Shown here: piece after piece, positions 1-8,268 of the stretch
How positions within the stretch are numbered: the stretch's first letter is position 1
Layout: each line of letters opens with the position of its first letter
NCBI GenBank assembly: GCA_021604525.1
Contig: BQJD01000004.1
Coordinates: 140,469-204,468, forward strand
Origin: a marine bacterium B5-7
GTDB lineage: Bacteria; Pseudomonadota; Gammaproteobacteria; Arenicellales; CAJQKF01
Direction: 5' to 3'
DNA length: 64,000 bases
Notes under the pieces: generated by a model
Databases searched by the model: none
Told to the model about the DNA's origin: nothing
The model's input: the letters and a program-made list of their open reading frames with translations, nothing else
Position numbers and translations under genes: made by a program

Positions 1-956
1 CGTTATGTATTCATAATCCAGCCAGTGGACGTGAGGCGACAATGCCACATGTCCTGTCGCCAGTGGCAACCCCTAAAAGGGTCGTGGTCGTTGGCGCAGG
101 ACCGGCCGGGCTCGAGGCCGCGCGAGTAGCCGCTGAGCGTGGTCATGATGTTGTGGTTTTCGAGGCGGCGGCGGATGCAGGGGGACAGGTCAGGCTGGCC
201 GCGCGCAGTCGTCGGCGTGCCGAGTTGATGGGGATAATCGACTGGCGTTTGCAGTGTTGTGAAGCAGCCGGTGTGTTGTTTCATTTTAATACGCTGGCTG
301 AGGAAACCGATGTCATGGCCGCCTCGCCCGATGTCGTCATCATCGCAACCGGCGGCCTGCCCAATACATCGATTCTCAAGGCGGGGGAGGATTATGTGGT
401 CAGTTCGTGGGATATCTTATCGGGCGACGTAAAGCCAAAAGAAAATGTACTGCTGTATGACGATAATGGCGATCATCCCGGTATGCAGGCAGCCGAATTC
501 ATTGCTGAACAGGGTAGTCATCTTGAAATCGTCACACCCGAACGGTTTTTTGCGCCGGAAGTAGGCGGGCTCAACCATGTTGCCTATGCCCGGTGTTTCC
601 AGGCCCATGGTGTAGCGATCACCATCAATCGACGACTCGTGTCGGTTAGCCGGCAAGATGATCATCTTGCGGCGCATCTTGGCAGTGACTACGGTGATTT
701 CAATGACACCCGGCAAGTGGATCAGGTAGTTGTCGAACACGGCACGTACCCGCTCGACGAATTGTATTTTGATCTTAAAGAAAATTCGCTCAACCGTGGC
801 GAAGTTGATATAGACGCACTGCTGGCTGGAAAAGAACAAAGCCTCGTTCGAAACCACGATGGTAAATATCGGCTATATCGCATCGGCGATGCAGTGGCGA
901 GTCGCAACATTCACGCGGCGATATATGATGCCCTGCGTCTTGTAAAAGACATTTGA
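1..956 (+). CDS. C-terminal part of a TMADH/dienoyl-CoA-reductase-type flavin oxidoreductase (5' truncated by window edge)
   Basis: The frame is open to the left edge (codons start at base 3). Residues upstream of the ATG at 42 read CIHNPASGREAT, the conserved segment holding the last Fe-S cysteine in this family, so the ATG at 42 is internal and the gene begins outside the window. What is visible is the FAD/NAD(P)-binding half: GAGPAGLEAARVAAERGH is a dinucleotide-binding loop, and a second Rossmann-like block and a closing GDAVASRNIHAAIYDA segment follow. Family members transfer electrons from an amine or enoyl substrate through FMN, 4Fe-4S and FAD; the substrate-binding barrel is not visible, so no substrate can be named. 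A paralogue follows 19 bp downstream, suggesting one operon. Confident for family, not for substrate. Confidence 0.88.
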   Translation, partial: LCIHNPASGREATMPHVLSPVATPKRVVVVGAGPAGLEAARVAAERGHDVVVFEAAADAGGQVRLAARSRRRAELMGIIDWRLQCCEAAGVLFHFNTLAEETDVMAASPDVVIIATGGLPNTSILKAGEDYVVSSWDILSGDVKPKENVLLYDDNGDHPGMQAAEFIAEQGSHLEIVTPERFFAPEVGGLNHVAYARCFQAHGVAITINRRLVSVSRQDDHLAAHLGSDYGDFNDTRQVDQVVVEHGTYPLDELYFDLKENSLNRGEVDIDALLAGKEQSLVRNHDGKYRLYRIGDAVASRNIHAAIYDALRLVKDI

Positions 957-975
957 GTCTATATAGGTCGGGAAC

Positions 976-2976
976 ATGACCGATTCAGATCATTCAGTAT
1001 CCCATCGGCGAATACTTGAACCATTCCAACTACGTCACCTGACGCTTCGCAACCGTATTGTATTCGGTGCCCATACTGCCAACATGGCCGTTGACGGTTT
1101 GCCCGGCAATCAGCATCTTGCCTATTACAGGGAGCGGGCCATGGGCGGCGCCGCCATGCTGGTGATAGAACCCATGCCGGTACATCCGGCAGCGGTGTTG
1201 ACGCGAGGCAATTTTCGCCATAGTGACGATGCCGTTATCCCGCATTTCAGACGCATCACCGATACGGTGCATGCCGAAGGCGCGGTAATTTTGCAGCAGC
1301 TTTACCATGTGGGTCAGCATGGTGATGCGGATAATTCCTATCACCCGAATTTCTCGCCATCGGGGTTGCCGAGCTATCATGATTCGGACGGCTCTCATGC
1401 GATGACGGAGCAGGAAATCGAGCAAACCATTGACGGCTTCGTTGCCGCCGCGCGACGCTGCCACAAGGCGGGTTTTGATGGTGTCGAGGTATGGGCGGCT
1501 TACCACGGTATGGTGGATCAGTTCTGGACACCATGGTCCAACCGCCGAAATGATCGCTTCGGCGGTAGCCTTGAAAACAGAACCCGCATGTCCCGTGAGA
1601 TATTGACTCGAATACGTCGCGAGGCGGGTGATGACTTCATCATCGGCCTGGCGGTGAACGACGAGCCGGATGTCGAGGTGGCATTGTCCCGGGAAGCGCT
1701 TGCAGAGATTATTGAGCGGCACGATCGTGATCATCTGATTGACTATGTCACTTGCGGCACGGGCGGGTACTTCGACTTTTACAAATTGATGCCGACATTT
1801 CTGTATCCCGAAAAACTGGGCGTCGATCTCGCGGGTGTGCTGAAGGGCACAGTTCGCCATGCGGCGATAACCGCAGAGAGCCATATACGCACGCCCGATA
1901 ATGCCGAATCGGTACTCGCACAAGGTCAAGCCGATCTGGTCTCGATTGTGCGCGGACAGATTGCTGATCCCCATCTCGTTAACAAGGTGCGTCGCGGAGT
2001 ACCGGAACAGATACGTGGGTGTCTGTCGTGTAATCAGATGTGTTGGGGCCGTCGTTATCGGGATTACTGGATATCCTGTCTTGTAAACCCGTCTGCCGGG
2101 CGCGAATTTGAGTTCGGCGGAGATCGTTTCAAACCAGCAACCAAAGCACGCACCGTGCTGGTGGTGGGCGGCGGGCCAGCGGGACTCGAAGCAGCGCGGG
2201 TCGCAGCCGAACGTGGACACCGTGTTCGACTCGTTGAAGCATCCGATCGACTCGGCGGTCAGTTTCTGTTGGCTGGTTTACAGCCTCGCCGGGGACAGAT
2301 TATCGACCTGATCGACTGGTATGCCCGTGAGCTTGAAAGGCTGTTGGTTCAGATCAACTTCAATACGTATTATGACGAAGATGAGGTTCGACAATCAGCC
2401 GCCGAAGTTGTGATATTGGCGACCGGTTCACTGCCGGCCGGTACGGGTTTTCAGAAGGCCGTACCTCATGTCGAGCGGTTACCGGGTTATGACGAATCGA
2501 GTGTCTTCGCAGTTGAAGATGTGATGCGACGGGACGCGAAAATTGGCCAAAACGTGGTCGTGCTGGACGAGGGCGGCAACTGGCGCGGTGCCGGTACCGC
2601 ATTGAAACTTGCCGAAGACGGTCATCAGGTGACCGTGGTGACACCGGATCCGTTAGTCGGTAAGGAGTTGCAAAGATCCGCAGCGGACTTTCCGTTGCGT
2701 CAACGTCTGGCGAGCTTGGGGGTACGCTTTATCGTCGATGCGGCCATAACCGCCTGGTCCTCAAAAGGCGCTGAGGTCATATCATTGCTTGATCGGACAA
2801 CAATCCTCGTTGACGCCCAGACGCTGGTGCTTGCGACTACCAATCAGGCGTTTGATCCATTGTCCGAAGTACTCGTCGACTACCCTGGTGAGGTACGCGC
2901 AATTGGCGATTGTGTCGCGCCGCGTCAGGCGGCATTTGTCATCTACGAGGGACGTGTTGCCGGACTTGAAATCTAG
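976..2976 (+). CDS. NADH:flavin oxidoreductase of the trimethylamine dehydrogenase / 2,4-dienoyl-CoA reductase family
   Basis: This is a full-length 666-residue three-domain enzyme. Residues 12-340 form an Old-Yellow-Enzyme-type TIM barrel that binds FMN, with HGMVDQFWTPWSNRRNDRFGGS (shortened: HGMVDQF at 177-183 and RFGGS at 194-198) as the family signature. Cysteines 349, 352, 356 and 368 give the C-x2-C-x3-C-x11-C spacing that holds a 4Fe-4S cluster in dienoyl-CoA reductase relatives. The FAD/NAD half starts with VVGGGPAGLEAARVAAERGH near residue 396. It lies 19 bp after a truncated paralogue, so the pair was probably made by duplication and is co-transcribed. Related proteins demethylate N-methylated amino acids or reduce enoyl-CoAs; I cannot choose between these. 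Confidence 0.9.
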   Translation: MTDSDHSVSHRRILEPFQLRHLTLRNRIVFGAHTANMAVDGLPGNQHLAYYRERAMGGAAMLVIEPMPVHPAAVLTRGNFRHSDDAVIPHFRRITDTVHAEGAVILQQLYHVGQHGDADNSYHPNFSPSGLPSYHDSDGSHAMTEQEIEQTIDGFVAAARRCHKAGFDGVEVWAAYHGMVDQFWTPWSNRRNDRFGGSLENRTRMSREILTRIRREAGDDFIIGLAVNDEPDVEVALSREALAEIIERHDRDHLIDYVTCGTGGYFDFYKLMPTFLYPEKLGVDLAGVLKGTVRHAAITAESHIRTPDNAESVLAQGQADLVSIVRGQIADPHLVNKVRRGVPEQIRGCLSCNQMCWGRRYRDYWISCLVNPSAGREFEFGGDRFKPATKARTVLVVGGGPAGLEAARVAAERGHRVRLVEASDRLGGQFLLAGLQPRRGQIIDLIDWYARELERLLVQINFNTYYDEDEVRQSAAEVVILATGSLPAGTGFQKAVPHVERLPGYDESSVFAVEDVMRRDAKIGQNVVVLDEGGNWRGAGTALKLAEDGHQVTVVTPDPLVGKELQRSAADFPLRQRLASLGVRFIVDAAITAWSSKGAEVISLLDRTTILVDAQTLVLATTNQAFDPLSEVLVDYPGEVRAIGDCVAPRQAAFVIYEGRVAGLEI

Positions 2977-3011
2977 CAGGTATCTGATCGGGATGCCGTA
3001 AGGGCGTGTTT

Positions 3012-3377
3012 TTATTCCGTTTGCGGCGCCCAGAACTCGATGCGCCGCTCATCCGGATCGAAGACGTAAAACGTTCGTGCCCCCCAGGCATGATTGACCA
3101 GTTGTGTCAGGCGAGCGCCTGTCCTCACCAGTTCGTCATGGTAGCCATCCACGTCAGTGATCTCGAAAGTCAGTGTCAAACCATCACCACCCGCGGGGGG
3201 GATGGTTGTGCGCTGGGCATCGGCACAACTTAAGTACGCATTATCGGTTACCTTGAACTCGACAAACCACGATTTTTCAACGACCACTTCAAGATCAAGT
3301 ACGGTTCGGTAAAAACGAACGCATTCCTCGAAATGGCGGCAGTACAAAATCGTGTTGGCGCGATGTATTTGACTCAC
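3012..3377 (-). CDS. VOC-superfamily (glyoxalase/bleomycin-resistance-like) protein
   Basis: A 121-residue single-module protein with the beta-alpha-beta-beta-beta pattern of the vicinal oxygen chelate superfamily: an N-terminal strand (RANTILYCRHFEECVRFY), a central TLTFEITDVDGYHDEL segment and the closing YVFDPDERRIEFWAP, in which the final Glu is the usual metal ligand position. Such proteins are lyases, dioxygenases or drug-binding proteins, and the sequence does not tell which. It is convergent with the upstream oxidoreductase pair (35 bp between stops) and lies 84 bp downstream of the phasin gene on the same strand. Confidence 0.75.
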   Translation of the reverse strand: MSQIHRANTILYCRHFEECVRFYRTVLDLEVVVEKSWFVEFKVTDNAYLSCADAQRTTIPPAGGDGLTLTFEITDVDGYHDELVRTGARLTQLVNHAWGARTFYVFDPDERRIEFWAPQTE

Positions 3378-3461
3378 AATGTGTGTTCTCGCATCTGTCG
3401 CTCAAAGCGGGCGGTAACCGCGACCCCGGCAAGATTCAAATCGGTTACCGAAAACGAAATA

Positions 3462-4229
3462 TCAAGCCTTCGGATCGAGCGATTGACGAAACATTGTTCC
3501 CGCGCTGGCCAGATATTCCATGCCTAGACGGCTCATGCCTTTGGCGTTTACGGTTATGATGTCCGCCAGTGATTCAGGTGTATTTTGCAGTGTTAACTTG
3601 CCGTTTGAACCCGCATTGATGAGATTGCGATAACTGTTCGATACCAGATCGGTATAGCAGCGCGCGAAGTTGATCTGCAATTCGACTATTTTGCGAGTGT
3701 TGTCGATTGCGAGCTGACCCATCCGGGTAAACGATTGTTCGACGTCCCCAATCGACAGCGCAGGTGCCACTACGTCAGTCTTTGACTTATTGCCGGGGCG
3801 TGCTGGCTGCCTGGTGCGGCTTTTACCTGTTTCGGGTTGGGCCATGATCACCGACATCTCTGTCAGATCGGTCTGTCGCGGGGTGTTGGCGGATACGGTT
3901 GATGCAGCACGTTTTTTGGTCGCGCGCTTCTTTGTAACCGGTTTGGACAATGTTTCGATGACTGTATTTTGTGGTTTCTTTACCGATTGGCTTACAGTGG
4001 ATTGTCGCGCCGCAGTGGATCGTATCGGTGCCTTACTTGCGGACGTCTTGGCCGCAACAGTCTTGCTTGTGGATTTGCGGGTGGTGGTCTTCCTGGCCGC
4101 AGGACGAGCGCTTGCAGTTTTGGCTGTCGCGGTCCTCTTGGCGGGTTTTGCTGTTGAACGTCTGGAGTTAGCCGTGGTGCGGGCTGTCGTTCGTCGGGTG
4201 GTGCTTGCTGTTTTCTTTCGGCTCGCCAT
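3462..4229 (-). CDS. Phasin-family protein with a long histone-H1-like N-terminal tail
   Basis: The protein has 255 residues. Residues 1 to about 135 are almost entirely Lys, Arg, Ala, Thr and Ser in low-complexity runs (KKTASTTRRTTARTTA and similar), like the AAKP/histone-like tails of PHA-granule proteins that bind DNA. Residues from about 160 to 255 form an amphipathic helical module (FTRMGQLAIDNTRKIVELQ, MEYLASAGTMFRQSL) typical of phasins, which coat polyhydroxyalkanoate granules. Known histone-tailed phasins such as Pseudomonas PhaF carry the basic tail at the C terminus; here the order is reversed. A strong GGAGG precedes the ATG by 7 bases. No PHA synthase is in the window. The tail reads as real coding sequence on this strand; the opposite-strand ORF across it is a shadow. 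Confidence 0.8.
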   Translation of the reverse strand: MASRKKTASTTRRTTARTTANSRRSTAKPAKRTATAKTASARPAARKTTTRKSTSKTVAAKTSASKAPIRSTAARQSTVSQSVKKPQNTVIETLSKPVTKKRATKKRAASTVSANTPRQTDLTEMSVIMAQPETGKSRTRQPARPGNKSKTDVVAPALSIGDVEQSFTRMGQLAIDNTRKIVELQINFARCYTDLVSNSYRNLINAGSNGKLTLQNTPESLADIITVNAKGMSRLGMEYLASAGTMFRQSLDPKA

Positions 4230-4265
4230 AACGAGACCTCCATATCTGTGAATTTTCAGTTCACG

Positions 4266-4294
4266 ATGATAATGCTTATTGTGCGCTGCAACAA
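4266..4294 (-). promoter_or_regulatory. Probable sigma70 promoter of the phasin gene
   Basis: Read on the minus strand, TTGTTG (4294-4289) and TATCAT (4271-4266) are separated by exactly 17 bases; the -10 box matches 5 of 6 consensus bases. Transcription would start about 30 bases before the ATG at 4229. Confidence 0.5.
4282..4290. promoter_or_regulatory. TGC-N3-GCA motif inside the phasin promoter, possible PhaR-type operator
   Basis: TGCGCTGCA fits the TGC-N3-GCA core described for the PHA regulator PhaR. It lies across the -35/spacer region of the predicted promoter, the position expected for repression. Motif this short can occur by chance, and no phaR gene is visible. Confidence 0.3.
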
Positions 4295-4360
4295 GATGCT
4301 GTGTTACTGTTACCCACAGGGATTATTGAGAAGGGCGTGTCAGGAATAGGCAATGAAACA

Positions 4361-4387
4361 GAAGAGGCGCCCAAAAGGCGCCTCTTC
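4361..4387 (-). terminator. Rho-independent terminator after the HU-like gene
   Basis: A perfect 11-bp GC-rich stem (4361-4371 with 4377-4387) closes a 5-base loop, 89 bases beyond the stop of the HU-like gene. On the minus strand it is followed by a loosely T-rich tail (TGTTTCATT). It separates this gene from the phasin gene downstream. Confidence 0.75.
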
Positions 4388-4475
4388 TTAACCTGGGTCT
4401 GACAATAAATTGTCAAACAAGTATCTGACTTTCCTTGAGGTTCCTGAACCTCAAGTACTGCCGCAGCAAGTGGAT

Positions 4476-4847
4476 TCAGGTTTTAACCGACTCCTTGAGC
4501 GCTTTAAGTGCGGTCACGCGAACCGTGGTCGATGCGGGTTTTGCCGCGATCTTGATTTCTTCTCCGGTGGCCGGGTTACGACCCATACGCGCCTTGCGGG
4601 CAGGCTTCTTTACCCGGCGAATCTTGACGCCGGTTTCTGGTATCTGGAATTCGCCGGAGCCACGCTTGCGCATGTGTCCAACAACCAGATCGCCCATTGC
4701 GGCCAGCACCGATGCCACATCTTTTTTGGTCAAGCCGGTGGAATCGGCGATTGCCTGAATTGCCTGACTCTTGGTCTGCTTCTGGGCAATGGCTGGCGCC
4801 TTCCTGGTGGTAGCCTTTTTAGAAGCTACTTTCTTTTTCACTGCCAT
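4476..4847 (-). CDS. HU/IHF-family nucleoid protein with lysine-rich N-terminal extension
   Basis: The protein has 123 residues against about 90 for standard HU. Residues from about 25 are the HU fold (TKSQAIQAIADSTGLTKKDV, then the dimer beta segment), with the DNA-clasping arm RMGRNPATGEEIKI carrying the conserved Pro that intercalates in the minor groove. Residues 1-25 (VKKKVASKKATTRKAP) are an added basic tail like a histone tail. HU dimers bend DNA and organise the nucleoid. The gene has a GAGGAG ribosome site and its own terminator, so it is monocistronic. Next to it lies a phasin with a similar basic tail, which may be chance or shared function. Confidence 0.88.
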   Translation of the reverse strand: MAVKKKVASKKATTRKAPAIAQKQTKSQAIQAIADSTGLTKKDVASVLAAMGDLVVGHMRKRGSGEFQIPETGVKIRRVKKPARKARMGRNPATGEEIKIAAKPASTTVRVTALKALKESVKT

Positions 4848-5091
4848 AGGGAACTAAACTCCTCGTAAGTGTTGTTGGTGTCGAAAAGAGGTACGGAAAA
4901 TAGCACACGCTTGTAACGGTGTATATTGTTTCACTCGATAAAATGCTGGTTTTACGTCACATGAGACCTTCTTTTTCAGTTATCCATGTGCCACGTGTAG
5001 AACAGCAATGTCGAGTCGCAATAAATATATTGGTAAGACAGGCTGATTTGTATTGAGCTATATCATTCAGGAACCACTAGCACGACAATTT

Positions 5092-5100
5092 TTATCCACA
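5092..5100 (+). other. Exact DnaA-box 9-mer TTATCCACA
   Basis: TTATCCACA matches the high-affinity DnaA box. Two poorer look-alikes (near 4980 and 5130) are in the same region, but dnaA, dnaN and other origin genes are not nearby. One exact 9-mer on either strand of 64 kb is about a coin-flip event, so a function is unproven. Confidence 0.25.
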
Positions 5101-5228
5101 TATTTTTGCGGTGTTGCCTTATTGCTGGGAATCCACACAAGGCGGTAACGGTCGTGGGGTTCATAACCCGATATTCCATTTGCATCTACTCCCGATGGGA
5201 TAGGCGGAGGATATTACGGCGCGGTAAT

Positions 5229-5261
5229 ATACTTGACTGAAATACTAAGTAATTGTTACAT
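5229..5261 (+). promoter_or_regulatory. Predicted IscR type-1-like site overlapping the iscR-suf promoter
   Basis: ATACTTGACTGAAATA at 5229-5244 matches the left half and centre of the type-1 IscR consensus (ATASYYGACTRWWWYA) at every position; the right half is degenerate. The embedded TTGACT (5233-5238) could be a -35 box, with a weak TTACAT 17 bases on (5256-5261). In E. coli the iscR promoter is repressed by Fe-S-loaded IscR through such overlapping sites, so autorepression is inferred. Confidence 0.5.
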
Positions 5262-5407
5262 TTAAACCCATTGTTTTAGTCGGTAATTAAGCCAGGACCG
5301 GGCACAGCGATCAAAATGTTGCAGTGCTTGCATTTTCTTGATGCCGCCTTCATGCAACGTGTGGCTTATTACCCCACAGTGACTCATTTGATGATGGATT
5401 TACGACT

Positions 5408-5923
5408 ATGCGACTGACTACCAAAGGCCGTTACGCGGTCACCGCAATGCTGGATCTCGCGATTAATCAGCACACTCGGCCGGTAACTCTCCATGATATT
5501 GCTTCCAACCAGGAAATCTCGTTGTCGTACCTGGAGCAGTTGTTTGCCCGGCTGCGCAAGAGTGGCCTGGTGAAGGGCACCCGTGGCCCAGGTGGTGGGT
5601 ATCGACTGGCTCGTGAACCGGTGGAGATATCCATCGCCGACATCATTACATCGGTGGATGAGCGTATTGACATCACCCGCTGTGCAGGTCGCGAGGATTG
5701 CCACGACGGTGAACGTTGCCTGACACACGAGCTATGGGCCGACCTGAGTGACAAGATATTCCAGTTTCTTGACGAAATCTCTCTGGGCGAGCTGATCGAC
5801 CGTGAGCGCAGTCGGGTTGACGCACTAACCGCCAAGGCAGATTCATCAAACGACTACGATTCACGGGCAGCGCGGGTGGTCTTTGATTCGAAACCGCCTG
5901 TCTCTCGCCGTACCGGTACCTGA
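5408..5923 (+). CDS. iscR: Fe-S cluster-sensing transcription regulator IscR (Rrf2 family)
   Basis: The N-terminal winged helix ([47 protein letters not shown]) is diagnostic of Rrf2 regulators. Cysteines 92, 98 and 104 and His107 fall at the same residue numbers as the 2Fe-2S ligands of E. coli IscR, so the protein should sense cluster supply. Length 171 residues is close to the E. coli 162; the C-terminal tail is unrelated and polar. It is the first gene of the suf operon (51 bp before sufB) and likely represses or activates it according to Fe-S status. Confidence 0.93.
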   Translation: MRLTTKGRYAVTAMLDLAINQHTRPVTLHDIASNQEISLSYLEQLFARLRKSGLVKGTRGPGGGYRLAREPVEISIADIITSVDERIDITRCAGREDCHDGERCLTHELWADLSDKIFQFLDEISLGELIDRERSRVDALTAKADSSNDYDSRAARVVFDSKPPVSRRTGT

Positions 5924-5974
5924 CATACGGTTAGATACCGATTAATTTGAACATTTTAATTTAGACGATATCCC

Positions 5975-7423
5975 ATGGCAGATACAGGAACACAACTCGA
6001 CGCGCTGGTTCGGCGCGAATATAAGGAAGGATTCATTACCGATATCGAATCCGACACGTTCCCGCCCGGACTCGACGAAGACGTCATCCGTGCCTTGTCC
6101 GCGAAGAAGGGCGAACCCCAGTTCATGCTCGATTGGCGGCTCGATGCATTCGCGAGATGGCAGCAGATGCGCGAACCGGACTGGGCACATGTCAGTTATC
6201 CGAAAATCGATTTTCGCTCGATCAGTTATTACTCGGCGCCGAAACGTCCTGAGGATGGACCACAAAGTCTTGACGAGGTTGATCCGAAGCTGCTTGAGAC
6301 TTATGAAAAGCTCGGTATTCCGATTGAGGAACAGAAAATGCTGGCCGGTGTCGCCGTAGACGCTGTGTTTGATTCGGTGTCGGTTGCAACGACATTCAAG
6401 AAGTCGCTGAGCAAGGCCGGGGTAATTTTCTGCCCGATCTCCGAAGCGGTTCACGAACACCCGGAATTGATTAAAAAGTATCTCGGTTCAGTGGTTCCCG
6501 TCACCGACAACTTCTACGCTTCGTTGAATGCTGCCGTGTTCAGCGACGGTTCGTTTGTCTATGTCCCAAAGGGCGTGCGATGCCCCATGGAGCTATCGAC
6601 ATACTTTCGTATCAACGCCATGAACACCGGACAGTTCGAGCGCACCCTGATCGTCGCCGAGGAAGGTAGCTATGTCAGCTATCTGGAAGGCTGTACCGCG
6701 CCCATGCGTGATGAAAATCAACTGCATGCAGCCGTTGTCGAGTTGGTGGCAATGAAGGACGCGGAGATTAAATATTCAACAGTGCAGAACTGGTATCCGG
6801 GTGACGAAGAAGGCCGTGGCGGCATTTATAACTTCGTTACCAAACGCGGAATCTGTCGTGGTGAGCGTGCCAAGATTTCCTGGACCCAGGTGGAAACCGG
6901 TTCGGCGATTACCTGGAAGTATCCAAGCGTGGTGCTGGAAGGTGATCACTCCATTGGCCAGTTTTACTCGGTGGCGCTGACCAACAATATGCAGCAGGCG
7001 GATACCGGTACGAAGATGATTCATGTCGGTAAGGACACCAGCAGCACCATCGTTTCGAAGGGTATATCCGCAGGCCGCGGACAACAGTCCTATCGTGGTC
7101 TCGTCAAGGCGCTCAAGAGTGCGGAAAACGCGCGTAATCATTCGCAATGTGATTCGCTTTTGATGGGTGATAAATGTGGTGCGCACACATTTCCCTATAT
7201 CGAAATCAAGAACCCGACGGCCAAGGTCGAGCACGAAGCAACCACCTCACGGATCGGCGAAGATCAATTGTTTTACTGCCGGCAACGCGGCTTGTCTGAA
7301 GAAGACGCGGTGTCGATGATCGTCAATGGCTTCTGCAAGGAGGTCTTTCGTGAACTGCCCATGGAATTCGCAGTGGAAGCACAAAAGCTTCTTGGCATCA
7401 GTCTTGAAGGGGCGGTCGGATAG
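5975..7423 (+). CDS. sufB: Fe-S cluster scaffold subunit SufB
   Basis: At 482 residues this is a typical SufB, containing the family landmarks [26 protein letters not shown], and the C-terminal block with CDSLLMG and [12 protein letters not shown]. SufB forms the SufBC2D scaffold in the cytoplasm on which sulfur from SufS and iron are assembled into clusters. The start ATG has only a weak ribosome site but fits the family N terminus. It is second in the operon, followed by sufC after 78 bases. Confidence 0.96.
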   Translation: MADTGTQLDALVRREYKEGFITDIESDTFPPGLDEDVIRALSAKKGEPQFMLDWRLDAFARWQQMREPDWAHVSYPKIDFRSISYYSAPKRPEDGPQSLDEVDPKLLETYEKLGIPIEEQKMLAGVAVDAVFDSVSVATTFKKSLSKAGVIFCPISEAVHEHPELIKKYLGSVVPVTDNFYASLNAAVFSDGSFVYVPKGVRCPMELSTYFRINAMNTGQFERTLIVAEEGSYVSYLEGCTAPMRDENQLHAAVVELVAMKDAEIKYSTVQNWYPGDEEGRGGIYNFVTKRGICRGERAKISWTQVETGSAITWKYPSVVLEGDHSIGQFYSVALTNNMQQADTGTKMIHVGKDTSSTIVSKGISAGRGQQSYRGLVKALKSAENARNHSQCDSLLMGDKCGAHTFPYIEIKNPTAKVEHEATTSRIGEDQLFYCRQRGLSEEDAVSMIVNGFCKEVFRELPMEFAVEAQKLLGISLEGAVG

Positions 7424-7501
7424 CGTTGCGTATGGCTATATGCGCTTTTGAATTAACGATACACAATTTTTAAATACGAATTACTCCGAGTAAATATTGC
7501 A

Positions 7502-8263
7502 ATGTTAACAATCAAGAATTTGCACGCCACGGTTGTCGGCAAACCGATTTTGAAAGGGATAAACCTTGAAATCGGCGATGGTGAGGTGCATGCCATCATG
7601 GGTCCGAATGGATCTGGCAAAAGCACCCTGGCCAATGTCATTGCCGGACGGGAAGGTTACGAGGTAACCGAGGGTACCATTACCTACAAGGGTAAGAATC
7701 TGTTCGATCTTGCAGTGGAAGAACGCGCCCGGGAAGGTATTTTTCTGGCATTTCAGTATCCGGTGGAAATACCGGGCGTCAGTAACATCTATCTATTGAA
7801 GGCGGCGGTCAATGCGGGCCGCAAGCATCGGGGTGAACCGGATCTCGATGCCATGGGATTTTTGAAACTGGTGCGGGAAAAACTCAAGCTGGTTGAAATG
7901 CGTGATGAGTTTTTACATCGATCGATCAACGAAGGTTTTTCCGGCGGCGAGAAAAAACGCAATGAGATTCTGCAAATGGCCATGCTGGAACCCACTCTCG
8001 CAGTGCTCGACGAGACCGACTCCGGTCTTGATATTGATGCGCTCAAGATTGTTGCCAATGGCGTTAATTCACTACGCTCGGCTGAACGTTCGATGATTGT
8101 AGTAACGCATTATCAGCGTCTGCTCGACTATATCGTACCCGATTACGTGCACGTGCTGGCCCAGGGCAAGGTGGTTAAGTCAGGTGGCAAGGAGCTTGCT
8201 CACGAACTCGAAGCCCATGGCTATAGCTGGGTCGGTGACGATGCCAAGGCAGCAGCGGGTTGA
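7502..8263 (+). CDS. sufC: SufBCD complex ATPase SufC
   Basis: An ABC-type ATPase of 253 residues: Walker A GPNGSGKS at 34-41, the signature SGGEKKRNE at 147-155 (the SufC variant of LSGGQ), Walker B ending LAVLDETDSGLD around 167-177, and the H-loop VVTHYQR. SufC is soluble and powers conformational change in the SufBC2D scaffold. The GVSNIYLLKAAVNA segment after the Q-loop is SufC-specific. Its stop lies within a few bases of the sufD start, implying translational coupling. Confidence 0.96.
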   Translation: MLTIKNLHATVVGKPILKGINLEIGDGEVHAIMGPNGSGKSTLANVIAGREGYEVTEGTITYKGKNLFDLAVEERAREGIFLAFQYPVEIPGVSNIYLLKAAVNAGRKHRGEPDLDAMGFLKLVREKLKLVEMRDEFLHRSINEGFSGGEKKRNEILQMAMLEPTLAVLDETDSGLDIDALKIVANGVNSLRSAERSMIVVTHYQRLLDYIVPDYVHVLAQGKVVKSGGKELAHELEAHGYSWVGDDAKAAAG

Positions 8264-8268
8264 ACGAT

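Larger units (their letters stand above)
4848..5407. other. 560-bp AT-rich divergent intergenic region
   Basis: The region must hold the promoter of the HU-like gene (minus) and of iscR (plus). I see no ORF or RNA gene in it. It contains one exact DnaA-box 9-mer at 5092-5100 and an IscR-like site at 5229-5253. Confidence 0.6.

Noticed and set aside
1030..2220. 396-residue minus-strand ORF
   Set aside because: It lies wholly antisense to the full-length flavin oxidoreductase, whose frame shows every expected motif; the antisense protein has no recognisable domain.
3790..4868. Plus-strand ORFs at 3790-4251 and 4410-4868
   Set aside because: They are shadows of the low-complexity phasin tail and of the HU-like gene; both real genes have ribosome sites and family signatures on the minus strand.
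4848..5407. Replication origin
   Set aside because: Only one exact DnaA box, no neighbouring dnaA, dnaN, gidA or parAB; the match is expected by chance about every other window.
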